Shown here piece after piece: positions 1 through 6,751 of a stretch of 9,721 nucleotides of DNA. Position 1 is the first letter of the stretch. Every line of letters starts with the position of its first letter. The stretch comes from an uncultured Peptococcaceae bacterium (GTDB taxonomy: Bacteria; Bacillota; Desulfotomaculia; Desulfotomaculales; Desulfallaceae). The position numbers and the translations under genes are program-made. The stretch is taken from assembly GCA_913064925.1 (NCBI GenBank), contig CAJYBN010000102.1, positions 1 to 9,721 of the forward strand, in the 5' to 3' direction. The notes below the pieces were generated by a model. That model did not search any database, was not told the DNA's origin, and saw only the letters and a program-made list of their open reading frames with translations.

Positions 1-236
1 AGGCCTGGCGTTACGGGGTCAAATTCAGCGGGTGCACGGTGCATTTCGTGGATGAAGGCATGGACACCGGGCCCATTATTTTGCAGGCCGTGGTGCCGGT
101 TTATGATGATGATACCGTCGATACCCTGGCTGCCCGCATTTTAGAACAGGAGCACCGCATATATCCCGAGGCCATCAGGCTATACTGCGAGGGCAAGCTG
201 CGGGTGGAAGGCAGAAAAGTGTACATAAAGGATTGA
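1..236 (+). CDS. purN: Phosphoribosylglycinamide formyltransferase (GAR transformylase), C-terminal part
   Basis: This is the 3' end of a gene that begins before the window. The reading frame is open from the left edge (first full codon at position 3) to a TGA stop at 234-236, giving about 77 residues. The family signature GCTVHFVDEGMDTGPII is visible near the start. From family knowledge, the first Asp in VDEGMD corresponds to the catalytic Asp (D144 in E. coli), while the catalytic Asn/His pair lies in the missing N-terminal part. The tail (QEHRIYPEAIRLYCEGKL) is typical for the C-terminal helix of PurN. The enzyme is cytosolic and transfers a formyl group from 10-formyl-tetrahydrofolate to GAR, the third step of purine synthesis. 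purH follows after a gap of 18-30 bases, depending on its start, so the two are surely co-transcribed. A GTG at 39 is internal, not a start. Confidence 0.95.
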   Translation, partial: AWRYGVKFSGCTVHFVDEGMDTGPIILQAVVPVYDDDTVDTLAARILEQEHRIYPEAIRLYCEGKLRVEGRKVYIKD

Positions 237-249
237 TTTTTTGCAAGCG

Positions 250-254
250 GGAGG
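250..254 (+). promoter_or_regulatory. Shine-Dalgarno site of purH that decides its start codon
   Basis: GGAGG occupies 250-254. A TTG at 255 touches it directly with no spacer, which is too close for initiation. The next in-frame TTG at 267 lies 12 bases downstream, a long but tolerable spacer. This favours 267 as the purH start. Confidence 0.6.
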
Positions 255-266
255 TTGAAGAACAAG

Positions 267-1811
267 TTGGTTACAGTTAAGCGAGCATTGATAAGCGTAT
301 CGGACAAGAGCGGCCTGGTGGAATTTGCCGGCGGGCTGGTAGAGGCGGGCGTGGAGATAGTTTCCACCGGCGGTACCGCCAGGACCATGCGCGAGGCGGG
401 TATACCGGTTATTAACGTTTCCGATGTGACCGGCTTTCCCGAAATTTTAGACGGGCGGGTCAAGACGCTGCACCCCAAGGTGCACGGCGGTATTTTAGCC
501 ATGCGTACCGCCGACCACCTGGCCCAGTTGAAGGAGCACGACATCACGCCCATAGACATGGTGGTGGTCAACCTGTACCCGTTTCGGGAAACGGTAGCCA
601 AGCCCGGTGCGACCCTGGAAGAGGCCGTGGAAAATATCGATATCGGCGGCCCGGCTATGGTCCGCGCGGCGGCCAAGAATTACCGCCACGTCCTGGTGGT
701 GGTGAGCCCGCAGAGGTACCCGCAAGTGTTATCTGCTGTACGGGAGGGCAACATCAGCGAGGAATTCCGCCTGGAACTGGCCCAAGAAGCCTTTGCCCAT
801 ACTGCAGCTTACGACGTCGCCATTGCAGAATACCTGGCCGGGCTGGAAGAAAGAGAACACGTTTTCCCCAACGTGTGGCAAAGGCGTTTTACGCTGGCGC
901 AGGCGCTGCGTTACGGAGAAAACCCGCACCAGCGGGCGGCGTTTTACCGCGACCCGGCAGCGTCCGGCGCCTCCGTGGGCAGCGCCGTTCAACTGCACGG
1001 CAAGGAACTATCCTACAACAACATTTTGGACCTTAATTCCGCCTTGGAGACGGTGAGGGAGTTCAGCGAAACCTCCGTAGTTATAGTAAAGCATAACAAC
1101 CCGTGCGGCGCGGCCAGCGCGGGCAAACTGGTGGACGCCTACAGGGCGGCTTACGAGGGAGATCCGGTTTCGGCTTTCGGCGGCATCGTGGCCTGCAACG
1201 CTACGGTGGATAAAGCAACGGCAGAGGAAATGAACAAAATATTCTTGGAAGCCGTTATTGCGCCGGATTATACGGAAGAAGCCCTGGCGGTGCTGAAACG
1301 GAAAGAAAACCTGCGCATACTGCGAACCGGGCCTCTTACCGGCAGCAGACGCGGCGGTTTTGACCTGCGCGCGGTAAACGGGGGTTTATTGGTGCAAAGT
1401 ACGGACCGGGGCGTGGTGGATAAGGAAAAAATGCGCGTCGTCACCCGTCGCGAGCCGAATACGGAAGAAATGGAAAACCTGCTTTTTGCCATGGCCGTGG
1501 TTAAGCATGTCAAGTCCAACGCCATTGTTGTTGCCAAACACAAAAAGGTTCTGGGAGTGGGCGCGGGGCAGATGAACCGCGTCACCGCGGCCCGCATAGC
1601 CTTGGAACAGGCCGGCCCGTCGGCCAGGGGTGCCGTATTGGCATCGGACGCCTTTTTCCCGTTTCCCGATACAATGGAAGAAGCGGCAAAGGCGGGAATC
1701 AGCGCCGTCATTCAACCCGGCGGCTCCCTGCGCGACAAGGAATCCATAACGGTGGCCGACGACAACGATATAGCCATGGTCTTTACCGGCATGCGTCATT
1801 TCCGGCATTAA
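267..1811 (+). CDS. purH: Bifunctional AICAR transformylase / IMP cyclohydrolase
   Basis: PurH performs the last two steps of IMP synthesis in the cytosol: formylation of AICAR with 10-formyl-THF, then ring closure of FAICAR. From the TTG at 267 it is 514 residues, the usual length. The N-terminal MGS-like cyclohydrolase domain (about residues 1-195) contains RALISVSDKSG, STGGTA and GRVKTLHPKVHGG. The C-terminal transformylase domain contains LRYGENPHQ, LSYNNILDLNSA and KHNNPCG at about 275-281, whose Lys-His is the catalytic pair in the family. It also has DPVSAFGG, a VGAGQMNRV segment, SDAFFPFPD and the terminal tail ending FTGMRHFRH. A start at 255 would add four residues but has its ribosome site directly abutting. 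The start at 267 gives MVTVKRALISVSDK, which matches the short N-terminus of Bacillus PurH. It lies between purN and purD in one transcription unit. Nothing is broken or missing. Confidence 0.97.
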   Translation: MVTVKRALISVSDKSGLVEFAGGLVEAGVEIVSTGGTARTMREAGIPVINVSDVTGFPEILDGRVKTLHPKVHGGILAMRTADHLAQLKEHDITPIDMVVVNLYPFRETVAKPGATLEEAVENIDIGGPAMVRAAAKNYRHVLVVVSPQRYPQVLSAVREGNISEEFRLELAQEAFAHTAAYDVAIAEYLAGLEEREHVFPNVWQRRFTLAQALRYGENPHQRAAFYRDPAASGASVGSAVQLHGKELSYNNILDLNSALETVREFSETSVVIVKHNNPCGAASAGKLVDAYRAAYEGDPVSAFGGIVACNATVDKATAEEMNKIFLEAVIAPDYTEEALAVLKRKENLRILRTGPLTGSRRGGFDLRAVNGGLLVQSTDRGVVDKEKMRVVTRREPNTEEMENLLFAMAVVKHVKSNAIVVAKHKKVLGVGAGQMNRVTAARIALEQAGPSARGAVLASDAFFPFPDTMEEAAKAGISAVIQPGGSLRDKESITVADDNDIAMVFTGMRHFRH

Positions 1812-1815
1812 AAGC

Positions 1816-1856
1816 GCTGCTTGTGGGAGTGAGCCAAGGTAACGGAAGCAGCTTTT
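1816..1856 (+). other. Inverted repeat with T-tract in the purH-purD gap
   Basis: GCTGCTT (1816-1822) pairs perfectly with AAGCAGC (1846-1852) across a 23-base loop. Four T residues follow (1853-1856), and AAA at 1811-1813 can extend the stem past a GC bulge. The large loop makes it a weak terminator at best. It may act as a partial terminator, attenuator or processing site that lowers purD expression, or be chance. Confidence 0.3.
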
Positions 1857-1906
1857 ATCAGCAATATGTTGTGCATGAGCACGCGTGTATTGGAGGAGAT
1901 CGCGGT

Positions 1907-3169
1907 ATGAAGGTACTGGTGGTAGGCGGCGGCGGCCGTGAGCACGCTCTGGCCTGGAAGATAAGCCAAAGCCCGCGGGTAAAAAAGGTATTTTGTGCGC
2001 CGGGCAATGCAGGTATTGCGGAAATAGCAGAATGCGTGGACATCAAGCCGGAGAATATCCCGGCCATTTGTGAACTGGTGCGGCGGGAAAAAATCGATAT
2101 GACGGTAGTGGGGCCCGAGGCGCCGCTGGTGGAAGGTCTTGTCGATGAGCTGGAAAAGCTGGGTTACCCCGTTTTCGGGCCGCGGCAGAGAGCTGCCGAA
2201 ATAGAAGGAAGCAAGGTTTTGGCCAAAGAAATTATGCATAAGTACGGGATTCCCACGGCCGGTTATAAGGTTTTTGCTGAGGCCGGTGCAGCCAGGCGAT
2301 ATATCAAGGAAGCGGGTGCGCCTTGCGTAGTAAAGGCGGACGGTCTGGCCACCGGTAAAGGCGTTATCGTGGCCGGCGACAGAGAAACCGCCTTAGGTGC
2401 GGTGCATTCTATCATGGAGGAAAGAGTATTCGGAACGGCCGGAAACCGGATTGTGGTGGAAGAGTGCCTGCAGGGCGAGGAAGCCAGTTTTCTGGCTTTT
2501 ACCGACGGCCGCAACGTTTTACCCATGATTGCGGCCCAAGACCACAAGCGGGTGTACGACAACGACCAGGGACCCAATACCGGCGGCATGGGAGCTTATG
2601 CACCCGCGCCCGTTTTAACCCCGGCATTGCAAGAGGAAGTTATGGAAAAAGTGATGATTCCGGCGGTGCAGGGGCTGGCGGCTGAAGACCGGCCGTACCT
2701 TGGGGTGCTCTATGCAGGCCTGATGATAACCAACAAAGGCCCCAAAGTGCTGGAATTCAATGCCCGCTTTGGTGACCCCGAGGCCCAGCCCATTTTAATG
2801 CTGCTGGAGTCGGATTTGGTTGACGTGATGGAAGCCACGCTGGCGGGCGAGTTGAACAAGGTGAGCCTGCGGTGGAAAACGGGTGCTGCGGTCTGCGTGG
2901 TGCTGGCCTCCGGCGGTTACCCGGGCCCGTACCGGAAAGGCGAGGTCATTACAGGGCTGGAAAACATGCCTGACAACGTGGTGGTTTTTCACGCCGGCAC
3001 CGCCCGGCGGGCCGAACGAATCGTGACCGCTGGCGGCAGGGTATTGGGCGTGACCGCACTGGGTGAAGATATTCCCCGGGCCATAGAACTGGTGTACCGG
3101 GCTGTGGCTGGTATAAGCTTCAACGGCATGCATTACCGCAAAGACATCGGGCAAAAAGCGCTCAAGTAA
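1907..3169 (+). CDS. purD: Phosphoribosylamine-glycine ligase (GAR synthetase)
   Basis: PurD ligates glycine to 5-phosphoribosylamine with ATP, the second step of purine synthesis. It is 420 residues, normal for this ATP-grasp enzyme. Visible marks are the N-terminal GGGGREHALAWK (residues 7-18) with APGNAGI, the ATP-grasp region EGSKVLAKEIM and VVKADGLATGKGV (141-153), the segment EECLQGEEASF, the loop DHKRVYDNDQGPNTGGMGAY (212-231) and the metal/ATP-binding EFNARFGDPEAQPIL (283-297). The start is the ATG at 1907, preceded by GGAGGAG at 1892-1898 with 8 bases of spacer. The frame stays open upstream to a GTG at 1823, but those 28 extra residues lack family similarity and would place the strong ribosome site inside the gene. 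It follows purH after 95 bases and ends 44 bases before an intrinsic terminator, so it is the last gene of the purine operon. Confidence 0.97.
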   Translation: MKVLVVGGGGREHALAWKISQSPRVKKVFCAPGNAGIAEIAECVDIKPENIPAICELVRREKIDMTVVGPEAPLVEGLVDELEKLGYPVFGPRQRAAEIEGSKVLAKEIMHKYGIPTAGYKVFAEAGAARRYIKEAGAPCVVKADGLATGKGVIVAGDRETALGAVHSIMEERVFGTAGNRIVVEECLQGEEASFLAFTDGRNVLPMIAAQDHKRVYDNDQGPNTGGMGAYAPAPVLTPALQEEVMEKVMIPAVQGLAAEDRPYLGVLYAGLMITNKGPKVLEFNARFGDPEAQPILMLLESDLVDVMEATLAGELNKVSLRWKTGAAVCVVLASGGYPGPYRKGEVITGLENMPDNVVVFHAGTARRAERIVTAGGRVLGVTALGEDIPRAIELVYRAVAGISFNGMHYRKDIGQKALK

Positions 3170-3213
3170 CGTAAATTCAGGCGCGGTGACCCGGTGCTCA
3201 AAAGGTTTTTCGG

Positions 3214-3251
3214 GCAGTCCCGGCAGAGCGCCGGGCTGTCTTTTTTATTTT
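3214..3251 (+). terminator. Rho-independent terminator of the purine operon
   Basis: GCAG (3214-3217) and CCCGGC (3219-3224) pair with GCCGGG (3230-3235) and CTGT (3236-3239). The result is a roughly 10-bp GC-rich stem with one bulged T and the loop AGAGC. It is followed by T6-A-T4 at 3241-3251. It lies 44 bases after the purD stop and separates the purine genes from yerC and the histidine genes. This is the clearest terminator in the window. Confidence 0.9.
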
Positions 3252-3332
3252 AACGCTTTGCCGAGCGAAAGGATATGTTTGCCCGTTTGTCGAATGATTA
3301 ATAAAAGACACTCGTTTCGAGGAGGAAAAAAA
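3252..3332 (+). promoter_or_regulatory. Leader region of yerC, promoter not clearly identifiable
   Basis: Because a strong terminator precedes it, yerC must have its own promoter in this 81-base stretch unless transcription reads through. I see only weak -35-like TTGCCG/TTGTCG elements without a good -10 at proper spacing. A small inverted repeat CTCG-TTT-CGAG (3311-3321) abuts the ribosome site GGAGG (3321-3325). Confidence 0.35.
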
Positions 3333-3632
3333 GTGGCGTATACCGGAAAGCTTCGGGATCCTTTACTGGACCAGCTTTTTCGTGCCGTGCTGACATTGCA
3401 AAACATTGACGAGTGTTACCAGTTCTTTGAGGATGTTTGCACCGTGGGTGAGATAAAGTCCATGGCGCAAAGGCTGGAAGTGGCCAGGATGTTGCAGAAC
3501 GATTGCACCTACGGGGAAATTGCCGCGCAAACCGGTGCCAGCACCGCTACCATCAGCAGGGTGAAAAGGGCCCTTAATTACGGTGCCGATGGGTACAAAA
3601 TTGTACTGGCACGCCTGGCGAAATCTAATTGA
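3333..3632 (+). CDS. yerC: TrpR-family DNA-binding regulator, YerC/YecD type
   Basis: This is a 99-residue protein with the all-helical Trp-repressor fold signature. The helix-turn-helix spans about residues 58-80 (DCTYGEIAAQTGASTATISR), preceded by the conserved VGEIKSMAQRLEVARML. The N-terminal part (KLRDPLLDQLFRAVLTLQN) is the helical dimerisation region of YerC/YecD proteins. The start is the GTG at 3333, with GGAGG at 3321-3325 and a 7-base spacer. The frame extends back to 3186 but would then cover the purD terminator, so that extension is rejected. Members of this family often sit next to histidine genes in Firmicutes, and I recall comparative-genomic proposals of a TrpR-type histidine regulator (HisR), though I cannot verify the details here. 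Its stop codon is 68 bases before hisD, so a role as local repressor of the his operon is a reasonable inference. The effector ligand is unknown from sequence. Confidence 0.9.
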   Translation: MAYTGKLRDPLLDQLFRAVLTLQNIDECYQFFEDVCTVGEIKSMAQRLEVARMLQNDCTYGEIAAQTGASTATISRVKRALNYGADGYKIVLARLAKSN

Positions 3633-3657
3633 CAGGTGAGGTAAAATTTTTTAATAT
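3629..3657 (+). promoter_or_regulatory. Candidate sigma-A promoter in front of hisD
   Basis: A perfect -35 hexamer TTGACA (3629-3634) overlaps the yerC stop codon. After exactly 17 bases comes TAATAT (3652-3657), which matches the -10 consensus at four of six positions. The DNA downstream of -35 is very AT-rich. A transcript would start near 3664, giving a short leader of about 37 bases before hisD. It would let the his genes be transcribed independently of yerC. Confidence 0.5.
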
Positions 3658-3672
3658 TTTATTATGATAACA

Positions 3673-3688
3673 CTTTAACTAATTAAAG
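3673..3688 (+). promoter_or_regulatory. 16-bp near-palindrome, candidate operator for the his operon
   Basis: CTTTAACTAATTAAAG is a palindrome with a single mismatched pair (C3679/A3682). It lies just downstream of the candidate promoter and touches the hisD ribosome site. Its TTAACTA core is also present in the E. coli trp operator as I recall it, which is suggestive because the adjacent gene encodes a TrpR-family protein. AT-rich palindromes also occur by chance in such DNA. Confidence 0.35.
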
Positions 3689-3692
3689 GAGG
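3688..3692 (+). promoter_or_regulatory. Shine-Dalgarno site of hisD, supporting a TTG start
   Basis: GGAGG (within AAAGGAGG) sits eight bases, all T, before the TTG at 3701. No ATG or GTG lies at suitable distance, so the site fixes TTG as the start. Confidence 0.85.
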
Positions 3693-3700
3693 TTTTTTTT

Positions 3701-5014
3701 TTGTTCCGCATTATCAAGCCTGCGGACGGAAGACTCGACGAATTGCTGCAGCACAGGTCCGTTGACCTGCAAAGGGTTGACGAAAGGGTTAAGGAAATCA
3801 TTGATACCGTTCGGCACGGCGGGGATGATGGTTTGTGCCAATTAATTGCCGGCTTGGACGGGGTCAGGCTCACGCCTTCCCAAATAAAAGTGCGAGAAGA
3901 GGAAATACGGGCCGCCTATCAGCAGGTGAACGAAGACTTTCTGGCCGCCCTGCGCGCCGCCGCGCAAAATATTACTCGCTACCACCGGCGCCAGTTGCGT
4001 AATTCCTGGCTGGACGCACAAGACGATGGGACCGTGCTGGGCCAGTTAATTACGCCGCTGCACAGGGTGGGAATATACGTGCCCGGTGGGAAGGCTTCTT
4101 ACCCGTCGTCCGTACTTATGAACGCCATTCCGGCTGCGGTGGCGGGTGTTGAAGAAATCGTGATGGCAACTCCCCCTGACCGCAGCGGCCAAATCAACCC
4201 CCATACCCTGGTTGCCGCTGCCGAGGCAGGAGTGAGAGAGATATACCGCGCTGGAGGGGCACACGCCGTCGCAGCCCTGGCTTTCGGTACGGAAACCATA
4301 TCCCGGGTGGATAAAATCGTAGGTCCGGGGAACATTTATGTAACCGCGGCAAAACGCCGGGTTTTCGGCACCGTTGATATCGATATGCTGGCCGGGCCTA
4401 GCGAGGTGCTGGTTGTGGCCGATGACAGCGCCGACCCAGCGTTGGTGGCAGCGGACATGCTGGCCCAGGCGGAACACGATGAAATGGCTTCGGCTTGGCT
4501 AGTTACGCCCTCCGTACAGCTGGCCGCGGGTGTGCAAGGGGAACTTGTCAGGCAGCTGCCTTCTTTGGTTAGGCGTGCGGTGGCCGAGAAATCCATCAGG
4601 GAAAGAGGGGCAGCTATTATTACAGAAACACTGGAAGAAGCTGTGGATATAGCCAATTATATCGCTCCGGAACACTTGGAACTCCTGGTGCCGGACCCGT
4701 GCCGCTGGCTGGGTAGGATTAGGAACGCCGGCGCCGTTTTTCTGGGGCATTTTTCACCCGAGCCGGTGGGGGACTACCTGGCAGGGCCTAACCATGTGCT
4801 GCCTACGGGCGGTACGGCAAGGTTCTTCTCGCCGCTTGGCGTGGACGCTTTTGTCAAAAAAACCAGCATCATCGGCTACTCGCCGCAGGCGCTGGCGCGG
4901 CACGGGAAGCATATCGTTACCCTGGCCATGACGGAGGGCCTCGACGCTCACGCCAAATCCGTGCAATTGAGAATGTCGTTGCACGGCGTCGCTCCTGGCG
5001 AGTCAACAAGATGA
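3701..5014 (+). CDS. hisD: Histidinol dehydrogenase
   Basis: HisD is a zinc-dependent, NAD-linked cytosolic enzyme that oxidises histidinol through histidinal to histidine, the last two steps of the pathway. At 437 residues it is full length. Family motifs are GIYVPGGKASYPSSVLMN (124-141), KIVGPGNIYVTAAKR (205-219), DIDMLAGPSEVLVVAD (227-242), AEHDEMAS (257-264), ANYIAPEHLE (318-327) and GDYLAGPNHVLPTGGTARF (357-375). By alignment with E. coli HisD, the zinc ligands are Q256, H259, D358 and H417, and the catalytic Glu-His pair is E325-H326. All are present. Translation starts at a TTG with a strong ribosome site. It is the first his enzyme gene here, directly behind the YerC-type regulator, where Firmicute operons often carry hisZ and hisG. 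The stop overlaps the hisC start as ATGA. Confidence 0.97.
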   Translation: MFRIIKPADGRLDELLQHRSVDLQRVDERVKEIIDTVRHGGDDGLCQLIAGLDGVRLTPSQIKVREEEIRAAYQQVNEDFLAALRAAAQNITRYHRRQLRNSWLDAQDDGTVLGQLITPLHRVGIYVPGGKASYPSSVLMNAIPAAVAGVEEIVMATPPDRSGQINPHTLVAAAEAGVREIYRAGGAHAVAALAFGTETISRVDKIVGPGNIYVTAAKRRVFGTVDIDMLAGPSEVLVVADDSADPALVAADMLAQAEHDEMASAWLVTPSVQLAAGVQGELVRQLPSLVRRAVAEKSIRERGAAIITETLEEAVDIANYIAPEHLELLVPDPCRWLGRIRNAGAVFLGHFSPEPVGDYLAGPNHVLPTGGTARFFSPLGVDAFVKKTSIIGYSPQALARHGKHIVTLAMTEGLDAHAKSVQLRMSLHGVAPGESTR

Positions 5015-6117
5015 AAAGGGTGGTTGCTGTGAAGGTTGAATTTCGCCCGGGCATGCTGGTTCGCGACGACTTGCGCGACCTGGCACCTTACAAGCCGGCT
5101 GTTTTTCCGGAAGCCATAAAGCTGGATGCCAATGAAAACCCCTTTGATTTTCCAGCCGAGGTTAAACAGGCCATTTGGGAAATGCTGGGCCCGCAAACGT
5201 TCACCCGTTATCCCGATGCCGCTGCCGAAGCACTGCGGGAGGAACTGGGCCGTATACATAATCTTGACCGGGAGTATATCCTGGCCGGGAACGGGTCGGA
5301 CGAGTTGATCCTTAACCTTATGCTGGCTTTTGGTGCAGGCAACCGCGTGGTTATTGCAGTGCCCACATTTTCTATGTACGGTATCCACGCGCGGGTTGCC
5401 GGGGCACAGGCGGTTGAAGTACCCAGAGCCGGCGGTTTTGAACTTGACGTGCAGCGGATTGTGGAAAAGGCCCGGGATGCCGGCCTCGTGGTGCTGTGCT
5501 CCCCCAACAACCCGACGGGCAATTCTGCCAGCACTGGGCAGTTACGGGAGGTGCTTCAAAACTGCCCGTGCCCCGTAGTGGTAGACCAAGCGTATGTTGA
5601 GTTCGGCGGGACAGATTTTTCTCCTTTGCTGGCCGAGTACCCTAACCTGGTTATCTTGCGCACTTTCTCCAAGGCCTACGGGTTGGCGGGCCTGCGCGTA
5701 GGTTACTTATTCGCCGGACCCGAGGTGATGTATTACCTGCAGAGGGTTAAACAGCCCTTTAATTTGAACAGTTTTTCTCAGACGGCGGCGCTGGCGGTGT
5801 TGCGTTACAGGGACGTGTTTGCCCGCCAGGTGGCGGTAATAGTCGAAGAAAGAGAAGCCATGTACCGGGCCATGCAAAAAATGCCCGGCGTTACGGTTTA
5901 CCCGTCGGAAGCCAACTACCTTCTGTTCACTACCGGGTACCCCGCCCGGGAAGTTTTCGCCGGGTTATTAAAAGAAAAGGTGCTGGTACGCAGTTTTTCC
6001 GAACCCTTGTTGGCCGAATTCCTTCGCGTTACCGTTGGCCGACCGCAGGAAAACAAAATATTTTTGCACTCCTTGCAGAAGGTTATTGCCAATTTGGGGG
6101 AGAAACATAATGGGTGA
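5011..6117 (+). CDS. hisC: Histidinol-phosphate aminotransferase
   Basis: HisC is a class I/II PLP aminotransferase that converts imidazole-acetol phosphate plus glutamate to histidinol phosphate. It is 368 residues from the ATG at 5011. Key segments are KLDANENPFDFP (38-49), AGNGSDELI (92-100), SPNNPTGN (164-171), VVDQAYVEF (190-198) with PLP-contacting D192 and Y195, TFSKAYGLAGLRVGY (218-232) with the Schiff-base Lys K221, and LRVTVG with substrate-binding R339. The residue after the conserved Asp is Gln (DQAY), where most HisC proteins have Glu (DEAY). The start at 5011 forms an ATGA overlap with the hisD stop, which suggests translational coupling, but its ribosome site is weak. A GTG at 5029, preceded by AAGGGTGG, is a possible alternative that would shorten the protein by six residues. 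Function as HisC is secure from context; dual use of other substrates cannot be excluded. Confidence 0.95.
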   Translation: MKRVVAVKVEFRPGMLVRDDLRDLAPYKPAVFPEAIKLDANENPFDFPAEVKQAIWEMLGPQTFTRYPDAAAEALREELGRIHNLDREYILAGNGSDELILNLMLAFGAGNRVVIAVPTFSMYGIHARVAGAQAVEVPRAGGFELDVQRIVEKARDAGLVVLCSPNNPTGNSASTGQLREVLQNCPCPVVVDQAYVEFGGTDFSPLLAEYPNLVILRTFSKAYGLAGLRVGYLFAGPEVMYYLQRVKQPFNLNSFSQTAALAVLRYRDVFARQVAVIVEEREAMYRAMQKMPGVTVYPSEANYLLFTTGYPAREVFAGLLKEKVLVRSFSEPLLAEFLRVTVGRPQENKIFLHSLQKVIANLGEKHNG

Positions 6118-6712
6118 GAAAGTAAAAACAAGAAAGGCGGAAATCCAGCGCAAAACGTCGGAAACCAGCGTTTTTGTCGGCCTGGTCCTCTGCGGGGTAG
6201 GGGAAGCGGCCGTCGACACAGGCGTACCCTTCCTGGATCACATGCTGACTTTGCTGGCCAAGCACGGGCGAATCGACCTGCAAGTGCGCGCCCGCGGCGA
6301 CTTAGCCGTCGATGCTCACCACACCGTGGAGGATGTTGGTATTTGCCTGGGACAAGCTTTCAGGGAATCGCTTGGCGACAAACGGGGTATAGAGAGGTAC
6401 GGGCATGCTCTGCTGCCGATGGACGAAGCCCTGGTTGCCGTGGCTGTGGATTTGAGCGGGCGCGGGTACTTGTCCTTTAACGTGGGCATGCCTGCCAGCA
6501 AGGTGGGGCAGTTTGATACCGAACTGGTGGAAGAATTTTTACGTGCCTTTGCCATAGAGGGTGCCTTGACCCTGCATGTGCGGCTCATGGCCGGGAAAAA
6601 TACCCACCACATCATCGAGGCCGTTTTTAAAGGACTCGGGCGTGCCTTGCGCCAAGCTGTAGCAATTGACGATCCCCAAAAGGGGGTGCCTTCAACCAAG
6701 GGTTTGCTTTAG
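6110..6712 (+). CDS. hisB: Imidazoleglycerol-phosphate dehydratase, monofunctional
   Basis: HisB dehydrates imidazole-glycerol phosphate to imidazole-acetol phosphate using two Mn ions. This is the 200-residue monofunctional form typical of Gram-positives, without the phosphatase domain of enteric HisB. Motifs include TGVPFLDHMLTLLAKHG (37-53), DAHHTVEDVG (68-77), RYGHALLPMDEAL (96-108), KVGQFDTELVEEF (131-143), THHIIEAVFK (165-174) and the C-terminal STKGLL. The metal-binding His/Glu set (H44, H70, H71, E74, H99, H166, H167) is intact. The start is the ATG at 6110 with GGGGGAG at 6096-6102 and 7 bases of spacer. It lies within the last codons of hisC, an 8-base overlap. The frame is open upstream to 6035, but that part has no family match. 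Because HisB lacks a phosphatase here, a separate histidinol-phosphatase gene is expected elsewhere. Confidence 0.96.
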   Translation: MGEKVKTRKAEIQRKTSETSVFVGLVLCGVGEAAVDTGVPFLDHMLTLLAKHGRIDLQVRARGDLAVDAHHTVEDVGICLGQAFRESLGDKRGIERYGHALLPMDEALVAVAVDLSGRGYLSFNVGMPASKVGQFDTELVEEFLRAFAIEGALTLHVRLMAGKNTHHIIEAVFKGLGRALRQAVAIDDPQKGVPSTKGLL

Positions 6713-6720
6713 AAAATTAA

Positions 6721-6734
6721 CATTACATTACATT
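6721..6734 (+). repeat. Short pentanucleotide tandem repeat upstream of hisH
   Basis: CATTACATTACATT is 2.8 copies of CATTA between the hisB stop and the hisH ribosome site. It is too short to be confidently more than chance. Changes in copy number would not alter the ribosome-site spacing of hisH. Confidence 0.6.
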
Positions 6735-6751
6735 GGGGGAGAGGTTCGTTT

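Noticed and set aside
1823..1906. N-terminal extension of purD from a GTG
   Set aside because: The 28 extra residues have no family counterpart, and the strong GGAGGAG site points to the ATG at 1907.
3186..3332. 49-residue N-terminal extension of YerC
   Set aside because: It would run through the purine-operon terminator, and the GTG at 3333 has its own strong ribosome site and gives the normal family length.
3633..3700. T-box or riboswitch leader before hisD
   Set aside because: The spacer is only 68 bases, with no T-box core sequence, no specifier stem and no terminator/antiterminator pair.
4046..4477. Antisense open frames, such as this 143-codon one opposite hisD
   Set aside because: These and similar minus-strand frames mirror strongly conserved genes in GC-rich DNA, show no recognisable domains and have no ribosome sites I could support.
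6035..6109. 25-residue N-terminal extension of HisB
   Set aside because: It lies wholly inside hisC, lacks family similarity, and the ATG at 6110 has a good ribosome site.
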